A stretch of DNA of 64,000 nucleotides from Oceanimonas marisflavi (GTDB lineage Bacteria; Pseudomonadota; Gammaproteobacteria; Enterobacterales; Aeromonadaceae). Numbering within the stretch: the stretch's first letter is position 1; the number at the start of each line of letters is the position of its first letter. The stretch covers positions 62,001 through 126,000 of the forward strand of contig NZ_QAGM01000009.1 in assembly GCF_003049725.1 (NCBI RefSeq), read 5' to 3'. The notes under the pieces were generated by a model that saw nothing but the letters and a program-made list of their open reading frames with translations, searched no databases and was not told the DNA's origin. Of the stretch, positions 57,865 through 64,000 are shown one piece after another. The position numbers and the translations under genes were made by a program.

Positions 57865-58719
57865 ATGAGCACCAATGTACTGGCCGGCATCGACGGTTCC
57901 AAACATACTGCCTGCGTTTGCGACTATGCGGCCTGGGCTGCCCAGCAACTCTCTGCCTCTCTGGTGCTGCTGAACGTACTGCACAAGCCAGAGCCCACGC
58001 TGCTTTACAATGTTGGGGCGACCGCCAGCCTGAGCGCCCAGGACAAGGTCCAGGCCGAGCTGGCTGACCTCGACAAAAAACGGGCCGAGCTGGCCAAAGA
58101 GCAGAGCCGGCTGATCCTGAATCAGGCCAGCCAGCATCTGCAGCAGGCCGGTTACCCGGAGCCTCGCACCATCTCCCGCGAAGGACGCCTGGTGCATGTG
58201 CTGGAGCAGTATGACGATTACGCCGATCTGGTGGTACTGGGCCGGCGCGGCACCAATGAAGATGACAGCCCGGAACGCTTGGGTGGCCATGTGGAGCAGG
58301 TGATCCGCACCACCGACAAACCGCTGCTGCTGACCGATGGTGAGTTTACCCCGCCCCAGCGCATCATGATCGCCTTTGACGGCAGCGCCACCACCCGCAA
58401 GGGCGTGGAATACATTGCCCGCTCCCCCCTGTTCAAGGGGCTGGAGTGCCATGTGGTCATGGTGGCCGGCCCCAGTGAAGAGAAACAGACCCAGCTTGAG
58501 GCCGCCCGCCAGCTGCTGGAAGACGCCGGTCACCAGGCCACCGCGGCCCTGCTGCAGGGGGAAGTAAAGAAAAACCTGCTGGCCTACCAGGAAAAACAGA
58601 ATATCGATCTGATGGTGATGGGCGCCTACGGCCATTCCCGCATTCGGCTGTGGCTGCTGGGCAGCATTACCAACCTGATGCTGCAGGAATCCCACAAGCC
58701 CATGCTGATTTTGCGCTAA
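57865..58719 (+). CDS. Tandem-domain universal stress protein
   Basis: 284 residues, AGGGAA upstream of ATG 57865. Two Usp domains: the first begins VLAGIDGSKHTACVCDYAAW, and the second ends GAYGHSRIRLWLLGSITNLM. Close paralogue of the sulP-linked protein at 52039, with the same GSATTRKGVE and HVEQVIR segments. Monocistronic with its own terminator. Confidence 0.92.
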   Translation: MSTNVLAGIDGSKHTACVCDYAAWAAQQLSASLVLLNVLHKPEPTLLYNVGATASLSAQDKVQAELADLDKKRAELAKEQSRLILNQASQHLQQAGYPEPRTISREGRLVHVLEQYDDYADLVVLGRRGTNEDDSPERLGGHVEQVIRTTDKPLLLTDGEFTPPQRIMIAFDGSATTRKGVEYIARSPLFKGLECHVVMVAGPSEEKQTQLEAARQLLEDAGHQATAALLQGEVKKNLLAYQEKQNIDLMVMGAYGHSRIRLWLLGSITNLMLQESHKPMLILR

Positions 58720-58740
58720 ATTCTGTGCACCCATAACAAC

Positions 58741-58769
58741 AACGCCGGGCAAATGCCCGGCGTTTTTTT
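58741..58769 (+). terminator. Terminator of usp
   Basis: AACGCCGGGC/GCCCGGCGTT arms, AAAT loop, then a T run. Confidence 0.92.
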
Positions 58770-58816
58770 GTTGTCTGCGCCATGGGCCCCCGCCTTCGCG
58801 GGGGCGACGAGAGGGA

Positions 58817-60409
58817 TCAGAACACGCCCTGCTCGCGCAGGTATTCGTCATAGGTGCCTCTGAAGTCGCGAATGCCGTTTTCGCTCAGCTCCAGAATGCG
58901 GGTGGCCAGGGACGACACAAATTCCCGATCGTGAGACACGAAGATAAGCGTACCCTGATACATTTCCAGCGCCATGTTCAGCGACTCGATGGATTCCATG
59001 TCCAGGTGGTTGGTGGGCTCGTCCATCACCAGAATATTGGGCTTGTGCATCATCAGCTTGCCAAACAGCATGCGCCCCTGTTCACCACCGGACAGTACAC
59101 CCACCTTTTTCCTGATGTCGTCCTGGCTGAACAACAGCCGGCCCAGCACCGAGCGCACGGTCTGCTCGTCGTCCCCTTCCTGCTGCCACTGGCTCATCCA
59201 GTCAAACACGGTGAGATCCACGTCGAAGTCTACGGCATGATCCTGAGCGTAATAGCCGATGCTGGCGTTTTCCGACCACTTGATGGTGCCGCTGTCGGGG
59301 GCCAGCTCGCCCACCAGGGTTTTCACCAGGGTGGATTTACCGATGCCGTTGGTACCCAGAATGGCAATGCGCTCGCCCACTTCCACCATCATGCTGAGGT
59401 TTTTGAACAGGGGAGCCTCGCCGTAGCCCTTGGCCAGACCTTCCACTTCCAGAATATTGCGATAGAGCTTTTTGTCCTGCTCAAAGCGAATAAAAGGGTT
59501 CTGGCGGCTGGAGGCCTTGACCTCTTCCAGCTTGATCTTGTCAATCTGCTTGGCACGAGAGGTGGCCTGGCGCGCCTTGGACGCATTGGCGCTGAAACGG
59601 GATACAAACGACTGCAGCTCGGCGATCTGGGCCTTTTTCTTGGCGTTGTCGGCCAGCAGCCGCTCCCGGGCCTGGGTGGCGGCCAGCATATAGTCGTCGT
59701 AGTTGCCCGGATAGACCCGCAGCTCACCGTAGTCCAGATCCGCCATGTGGGTGCAGACACTGTTCAGAAAGTGACGGTCGTGGGAAATGATGATCATGGT
59801 GCTGTTGCGCTCGTTCAGGGCGCCTTCCAGCCAGCGAATGGTATCGATGTCCAGGTTGTTGGTGGGCTCGTCGAGCAGCAGCACGTCCGGGTCGGAAAAC
59901 AGCGCCTGAGCCAGCAGCACCCGCAGTTTCCAGCCCGGCGCCACTTCGCTCATGGGACCATTGTGCTGCTCCAGAGGAATGCCCACCCCCAGCAGCAATT
60001 CGCCGGCCCGGGCCTCGGCGGTATAACCGTCGTACTCCGCCACCAGGCCTTCCAGCTCGGCGGCACGCATATAGTCTTCGTCGCTGGCTTCCAGATTGGC
60101 ATAAATGCTGTCGCGCTCATGCATGGCCGCCCACAGCTCCACATGCCCCATCATCACCACATCCAGCACCCGCTCGTTCTCGTAGGCGAACTGATCCTGA
60201 CGCAGCTTGCCGATGCGCTCGTTCACGTCCAGGCTCACGTTGCCGGCGCTGGGATCCAGATCGCCGCCCAGAATCTTCATGAAGGTGGACTTGCCGCAGC
60301 CGTTGGCGCCGATCAGACCGTAGCGGTTGCCGTCACCGAACTTGACGGAAATATTTTCAAACAACGGCTTGGCGCCGAACTGCATGGTGATGTTGTTGGT
60401 GGAAATCAA
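58817..60409 (-). CDS. ybiT: ABC-F family ATPase YbiT
   Basis: 530 residues from a TTG at 60409, giving [20 protein letters not shown], the family start; the 18 upstream codons are A/T-rich and rejected. Two ABC domains without membrane parts: Walker [10 protein letters not shown] and GTNGIGKST, Walker [12 protein letters not shown] and [11 protein letters not shown], and an inter-domain linker of ABC-F type ([20 protein letters not shown]). It acts on the ribosome in translation; the specific trigger is not known. Confidence 0.95.
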   Translation of the reverse strand: MISTNNITMQFGAKPLFENISVKFGDGNRYGLIGANGCGKSTFMKILGGDLDPSAGNVSLDVNERIGKLRQDQFAYENERVLDVVMMGHVELWAAMHERDSIYANLEASDEDYMRAAELEGLVAEYDGYTAEARAGELLLGVGIPLEQHNGPMSEVAPGWKLRVLLAQALFSDPDVLLLDEPTNNLDIDTIRWLEGALNERNSTMIIISHDRHFLNSVCTHMADLDYGELRVYPGNYDDYMLAATQARERLLADNAKKKAQIAELQSFVSRFSANASKARQATSRAKQIDKIKLEEVKASSRQNPFIRFEQDKKLYRNILEVEGLAKGYGEAPLFKNLSMMVEVGERIAILGTNGIGKSTLVKTLVGELAPDSGTIKWSENASIGYYAQDHAVDFDVDLTVFDWMSQWQQEGDDEQTVRSVLGRLLFSQDDIRKKVGVLSGGEQGRMLFGKLMMHKPNILVMDEPTNHLDMESIESLNMALEMYQGTLIFVSHDREFVSSLATRILELSENGIRDFRGTYDEYLREQGVF

Positions 60410-60517
60410 GAAACAAACTCGCTGTAGTAAAAGAAGGGAAGGCAAAACGCCAAAGGCCGCCAAGGATACCGGCGGCGGCCATAAAGTTCAAAGACTGTTT
60501 ATGAATTAACCACCCGG

Positions 60518-61381
60518 CTAGCGTGCCACCAGGACATCGCAGGGGGGCGCACTAAGCAGGCTCATGGCCAGATTGCCCATCAACAGGCGGCTGATGCCCT
60601 GGCGGCCGTGATAGCCCAGCACCAGCAGCTGGGCCGCCTCATCACTCACCACTGAGGTGATCGCTTTTTTCACCTCCCCTGACAGAATCCGGGTATTAAT
60701 GCGCTCCTGATCGTCGGCAGGAATAAAATGGGACATTTCTTCTTTGATTTCCTGCTCGATGCGGGTGCGCTGATGCGCCATCAGGCTTTCGGTGTGCATG
60801 GGCTCATGCCGCAGAAAGCCCAGCAACATGGGGGGCTCAAACACATGCACCAGACTGACGCTGGCATCGGGCGCCAGGGCCAGCGCCGCCTGCAACGCGT
60901 GATGGGAGCTGCGGGAGAAATCTGTGGCAGCCACCACCTTTCGATAAGGCTCATGAGCGCCCTGGCTGACCACCAGCACCGGCATAAGACAGTGGCGTAG
61001 CAACCGTTCCACGGTCGTACCGAGAAACAGCTCCTGCATGGGCTCCAGATGATGGCGGCCGGCCAGCAGCAAATCCGCCTGCAGCTCGGTGGCCTTGCGG
61101 GCCAGAGTCTGGGAGGGCTTGCCCAGCAGCACATGGCACTCAATGCCGGAACGCTGGGCAACGGGAAGCGCATTCACCAGCTGCTGCAGAGCCTGGGTGG
61201 CCCCCTGTTGCAGCCGGCGGCGTACCGAGATTTCCACCATGGGTTCATACAGCACCATGGCTTCGTCAATCACGTGCACCAGATGCAACCGGGCCTGCAA
61301 ATGACTGGCCAACGCCGCCGCCCGCGCCACCACCTTTTGCGAGCCCGCTTCCAAATCTACTGCCGCGAGTAATATCTTCAT
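60518..61381 (-). CDS. Tandem-domain universal stress protein (UspE-like plan)
   Basis: 287 residues from ATG 61381 with AAGGG upstream. Two Usp domains: the first ends LLAGRHHLEPMQELFLGTT, and the second has LVLGYHGRQGISRLLMGNLA, both of the ATP-binding G-x2-G-x9-G style. More distant from the other two Usp proteins in the window. Divergent from ybjN. Confidence 0.9.
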   Translation of the reverse strand: MKILLAAVDLEAGSQKVVARAAALASHLQARLHLVHVIDEAMVLYEPMVEISVRRRLQQGATQALQQLVNALPVAQRSGIECHVLLGKPSQTLARKATELQADLLLAGRHHLEPMQELFLGTTVERLLRHCLMPVLVVSQGAHEPYRKVVAATDFSRSSHHALQAALALAPDASVSLVHVFEPPMLLGFLRHEPMHTESLMAHQRTRIEQEIKEEMSHFIPADDQERINTRILSGEVKKAITSVVSDEAAQLLVLGYHGRQGISRLLMGNLAMSLLSAPPCDVLVAR

Positions 61382-61537
61382 TTTGTTGCCCTTTTTCTGT
61401 TGCACGGCCTCACTCAGGCCCCTTGTTGCAGCTTTCCCCTTTTTTGCATAAAAAGCAACCGGACTGCCCGGTTTTGCCGCACACCGGCTTTGGTTTACAA
61501 TGCAGCCCCTTCTGGCTTTATTTTATCGGGATATCAC

Positions 61538-61984
61538 GTGTTAACAGCAGAAATTGCCATGCGCTGGCTGGTTGCCGGCCACATTGACCATTATATTTGC
61601 GAAAACTGTCATGGCATTCACCTTGCCGAACTGCAGGGGCTGGACGGCGTGCTGGAAAGCCGGCTGTTCGTGGAGCATGAAGGCGCCATTCTCACCACCG
61701 AAGTGGAAATTCGTCCGACGGCTCTGCTGACCCTGATGGCCGAACTGGGCCGGCTGAACATGAACTATCCCAGTCTCAAAATCTTCGTCGATATTGTAGA
61801 CGACAATCTGCCCCGGCTGATTGTGGCCGACTATCTGCACACTCAGGCCGGCATGGAACAGCACCAGTTCCAGTGGATTGTGCAGCAGACCATGATGGCG
61901 ACCCATCAGCTGGTACAGGAGCTGGATGAACTTGGCTACCTGATGCAGGATGAACCACAGAAAATGCCGGCGGCTGTGCATTAA
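61538..61984 (+). CDS. ybjN: YbjN-family protein
   Basis: 148 residues from GTG 61538 (GGGA 6 bases upstream); the 46-codon extension is rejected. Family features: ICENCHGIHLAELQGLDGV, EIRPTALLTLMAELG, DIVDDNLPRLIV and QFQWIVQQTM. YbjN of E. coli influences motility, stress and surface traits by an unknown mechanism. Confidence 0.85.
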   Translation: MLTAEIAMRWLVAGHIDHYICENCHGIHLAELQGLDGVLESRLFVEHEGAILTTEVEIRPTALLTLMAELGRLNMNYPSLKIFVDIVDDNLPRLIVADYLHTQAGMEQHQFQWIVQQTMMATHQLVQELDELGYLMQDEPQKMPAAVH

Positions 61985-62037
61985 GCCGGCAGAATGTGCA
62001 GGAAAAAGCCAGTTGAAACACAAATGGTGAAAAATGC

Positions 62038-62066
62038 TTGAACCCGCTTCGGCAAGCCAGTACATT
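62038..62066 (+). promoter_or_regulatory. Promoter of the tRNA-Ser unit
   Basis: TTGAAC at 62038-62043 and TACATT at 62061-62066, 17-base spacer, followed by a G+C-rich discriminator (ACGCCCCG), as expected for a stable-RNA promoter. Confidence 0.7.
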
Positions 62067-62135
62067 ACGCCCCGTCCCCAAGGGAACACCACGGAGTGAA
62101 GCGAACACTCCCAAATAAAATGCAGAACAAAATGT

Positions 62136-62156
62136 GGTGAGGTGTCCGAGTGGCTG
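62136..62156 (+). pseudogene. Truncated tRNA-Ser (first 21 nt only)
   Basis: The 21 bases, beginning GGTGAGGTGTCCGAG, are identical to the 5' end of the intact tRNA-Ser at 62276. The leader before each is also related: hairpin GGAGTG/CACTCC (62093-62111 and 62232-62250), then about 25 bases. After 62156 the sequence departs from any tRNA. This is a broken copy from a tandem duplication. Confidence 0.7.
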
Positions 62157-62275
62157 CCCGAGGCGAAGCCGAGAGGTAACTAGCACGCAGCGTGCTGCGT
62201 CAGCCCGAGGACCTGAAACTGCATACCTTATGGAGTGATGTCCACACTCCAAAATCAAAGACAACGAAAAAATGT

Positions 62276-62363
62276 GGTGAGGTGTCCGAGTGGCTGAAGG
62301 AGCACGCCTGGAAAGTGTGTATACGGCAACGTATCGAGGGTTCGAATCCCTCCTTCACCGCCA
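62276..62363 (+). tRNA. tRNA-Ser (GGA)
   Basis: 88-nt class II tRNA. Acceptor GGTGAGG/CTTCACC, anticodon loop CTGGAAA with GGA at 62310-62312, long variable arm (TATACGGCAACGTA), T-loop TTCGAAT, discriminator G and encoded CCA. Confidence 0.95.
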
Positions 62364-62371
62364 GCATTTTG

Positions 62372-62402
62372 AAAGCCCGCGCAGTAATGCGCGGGCTTTT
62401 TT
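62372..62402 (+). terminator. Terminator of the tRNA-Ser unit
   Basis: GCCCGCGC/GCGCGGGC arms with a 6-base loop, followed by TTTTTT. Confidence 0.9.
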
Positions 62403-62518
62403 CGTATTTCCGGAATTTGGCACTATCCTTTAATTCACTCTTTCTGACGGGAAAAATTTCTCGCTGTTCCCCGCGTTGTTGAAGGTGTACATAAGCGCTC
62501 CACAGGAGGGTTTTGCCA

Positions 62519-63157
62519 TTGAACACTGCGCCGCTTGCCACTTGCGTTTTTGACGACATCATCACCGCCATTGCCGGTCCCGGCGTGGGTATTTTTCCCG
62601 GCTTTCTCGACGCCGCCCAGACCGCCGCCCTGCGCCGGGATTTTGCCTCCCTGCCCGACTGGCAACTCACTCCCGCCGGCATTGGCCGGGAGCACAGCCA
62701 CCATAACAACGAACGCATTCGTACCGACAAGACCCGCTGGCTGGATGGTGCTACCGCCCCCCAACAGGGTTTTATGACGCTGATGGCCGAGCTGCAACAG
62801 CAATTCAACCGTCATCTGTTTATGGGGCTGAAAGATTACGAGTGCCACTACGCCCGCTATGACCAGGGCGACTTCTACAAAAAGCACCTGGATGCCTTTC
62901 GCGGCCGCAGCAACCGCCGGCTGACCACCGTGCTCTATCTGAACGAGAGCTGGCAGCCGGATCACGGTGGCGAACTGCTGATCTATGCTGAAAAGGGCCG
63001 GCAGCCGCTGTACCGGGTGCAGCCCGAGGGTGGCACCCTGGTATGCTTTCTGTCGGAACGTTTTCCACACGAGGTGTTGCCGGCGCACCGGCCTCGGCTG
63101 AGCATCGCCGGCTGGTTCAGGGTGGACGATCCGGTGGCGGCCGCCCTGCGGCTGTAG
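62519..63157 (+). CDS. 2OG-Fe(II) oxygenase, prolyl-4-hydroxylase-like
   Basis: 212 residues from TTG 62519, which has AGGAGGG 8 bases upstream; the TTG at 62513 is too close to it. It has a double-stranded beta-helix fold: Fe ligands HxD in YKKHLDAF and the distal His in RFPHEVLP; Arg for 2-oxoglutarate in HRPRLSIAGWFR. RLTTVLYLNESWQPDHGGEL is typical of the P4H family, which in some bacteria hydroxylates EF-Tu. The substrate here is unknown. Monocistronic. Confidence 0.88.
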   Translation: MNTAPLATCVFDDIITAIAGPGVGIFPGFLDAAQTAALRRDFASLPDWQLTPAGIGREHSHHNNERIRTDKTRWLDGATAPQQGFMTLMAELQQQFNRHLFMGLKDYECHYARYDQGDFYKKHLDAFRGRSNRRLTTVLYLNESWQPDHGGELLIYAEKGRQPLYRVQPEGGTLVCFLSERFPHEVLPAHRPRLSIAGWFRVDDPVAAALRL

Positions 63158-63187
63158 CCCCTTCCTTTAACGAAAATTTATTTTAAT

Positions 63188-63220
63188 GGCCTTATTTATG
63201 ACTCTTTTCCATAAAAGGCC
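63188..63220. promoter_or_regulatory. Inverted repeat upstream of asnB
   Basis: GGCCTTATTTATG and CATAAAAGGCC are inverted copies with one extra base in the left arm. It lies just 5' of a TATATT element (63224-63229) and may be an operator. Confidence 0.45.
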
Positions 63221-63258
63221 CTTTATATTCACGAAATAAAACCAAGGAGGGTTTTATA

Positions 63259-63333
63259 GTGAGATTTCGTTATTTTCCCTTTTCACCGGCGTCATCCTCT
63301 GTCAACCTGAAGACATTCCACCCGTTATGTTAA
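63259..63333 (+). CDS. 24-codon upstream ORF before asnB
   Basis: GTG 63259 has a very strong Shine-Dalgarno sequence (AAGGAGGG, 63244-63251, 7-base spacing). It ends in TAA at 63331-63333, 10 bases before the asnB ATG. The peptide starts MRFRYFPFSPASSS and is aromatic- and Ser-rich. The SD is better than that of asnB itself, so initiation here is likely. Possible leader peptide; one Asn codon only, so classical Asn attenuation is not evident. Confidence 0.45.
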   Translation: MRFRYFPFSPASSSVNLKTFHPLC

Positions 63334-63343
63334 GGAAAACACC

Positions 63344-64000
63344 ATGTGCTCCATCTTCGGTATTCTGGAACTCAAGTCCGATCCCGCCGCCCTGCGCTCC
63401 CGGGCGCTGGAGCTGTCGCGGCTGCTGCGCCACCGGGGCCCCGACTGGTCGGGCATTTACAGCAACGACAAGGCCATTCTGGTGCATGAGCGCCTGGCCA
63501 TTGTGGGCCTCGACAGCGGAGCCCAGCCCTTGCTCAACCCTGCCGGTACCCACGCCCTGGCAGTCAACGGCGAAATCTACAACCACAAGGAGCTGGAAGC
63601 CGGCCTCACCTGCGGCTTTGAGTTTCAGACTCATTCCGACTGTGAGGTGATCCTCGGCCTTTACCAGGAAAAGGGCCCGGCGTTTCTGGACGATCTCAAC
63701 GGCATCTTTGCCTTTGTGCTTTACGATGAAGAGAACGATGCCTACCTGATTGGCCGGGACCACATGGGCATTATTCCCCTTTACACCGGCCACGATGAAG
63801 AAGGCAACTTCTATGTCGCCTCCGAAATGAAGGCGCTGACCCCGGTGTGTAAAACCATCAGCGAGTTTCCACCCGGTCACCTGCTTTACAGCAAGGAAGG
63901 TCAGCCCCGCCGCTACTACCAGCGCGACTGGGAAAACTATGACGCGGTGAAGGACAACACCTCCAGCGTGAGCGAGCTGCGTGAGGCGCTGATGGCGGCG
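63344..64000 (+). CDS. asnB: Asparagine synthase B (glutamine-hydrolysing), 5' part
   Basis: 219 codons, running off the window end; the full protein should be about 550 residues. ATG 63344 with AAGGAAAA upstream. The N-terminal glutamine amidotransferase domain has the catalytic Cys2 (MCSIFGI), RHRGPDWSG, HERLAIVGLDSGAQPL, AVNGEIYNH and EVILGLY. The synthetase domain begins beyond about residue 200 (SVSELREALMAA). It makes asparagine from aspartate, ATP and glutamine. Confidence 0.95.
   Translation, partial: MCSIFGILELKSDPAALRSRALELSRLLRHRGPDWSGIYSNDKAILVHERLAIVGLDSGAQPLLNPAGTHALAVNGEIYNHKELEAGLTCGFEFQTHSDCEVILGLYQEKGPAFLDDLNGIFAFVLYDEENDAYLIGRDHMGIIPLYTGHDEEGNFYVASEMKALTPVCKTISEFPPGHLLYSKEGQPRRYYQRDWENYDAVKDNTSSVSELREALMAA

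Overview
The window is a contiguous piece of chromosome from a G+C-rich gammaproteobacterium. Gene content and order point to the Aeromonadales, and most plausibly an Oceanimonas/Zobellella/Oceanisphaera-like marine or brackish organism: gyrA-serC-hisC-aroA, ubiG next to a Gph/MupP-type phosphatase, nrdAB with a YfaE-type ferredoxin, recCBD, hrpA, yegD, ybiT, and several DUF families (1496, 3087, 3565) typical of marine gammaproteobacteria. The genus is an inference from gene content; no rRNA is present to anchor it. I see no prophage, insertion sequence, integron or CRISPR array.

Layout. 1-4240: four near-identical tandem tRNA-Asn genes with a stringent-type promoter and a terminator, a degenerate GGDEF/EAL protein of the CsrD/MshH type, an unknown protein and a MerR-type regulator. 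4241-11143 (minus strand): gyrA, serC, hisC, aroA in transcription order, interrupted by a hairpin-rich repeat. 11294-17500 (mostly plus): ubiG, a phosphatase, then nrdA-nrdB-ferredoxin behind a promoter with NrdR-like boxes and a DnaA box, and a tiny basic protein with a hairpin leader. 17544-22666: a lipoprotein, a CBS-PAS-GGDEF-EAL protein and an ABC exporter. 22873-31876: recC-recB-recD, overlapping by 4 nt at each junction. 32087-41290: a BCCT transporter, a less G+C-rich serine hydrolase gene, an MscS channel with an unknown partner, DUF3565/DUF3087, DoxX and a P-type cation ATPase. 41456-48628: YegD, an amphi-Trp protein, a Mut7-C protein, rplY, a second copy of the hairpin repeat and hrpA. 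49130-52893: a compact small-protein transcription unit, a SlyB-type lipoprotein, PsiE, and a sulP-usp operon with a long leader containing a coupled upstream ORF. 52898-57321: mtnK divergent from a translationally coupled set (radical SAM ArsS, two arsenosugar-type glycosyltransferases, a sterol-desaturase-family membrane enzyme). 57365-64000: two more tandem-domain universal stress proteins, ABC-F protein YbiT, YbjN, a tRNA-Ser preceded by a broken tRNA-Ser start, a 2OG-Fe(II) oxygenase and the 5' part of asnB behind a short upstream ORF.

Working together: nrdA, nrdB and the ferredoxin make and maintain class Ia ribonucleotide reductase; recC, recB and recD form one recombination nuclease; gyrA/serC/hisC/aroA combine DNA supercoiling with serine, histidine and aromatic synthesis; the arsS set looks like part of an arsenosugar or arsenolipid pathway.

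The items most worth a second look are the arsS-desaturase-mtnK neighbourhood, the sulP leader (uORF with a His-rich stretch whose stop overlaps the sulP start), the two-copy hairpin repeat with a conserved loop core, the 27-codon transcription unit at 49068-49301, the 29-codon basic ORF with a hairpin leader, the uORF before asnB and the truncated tRNA-Ser.
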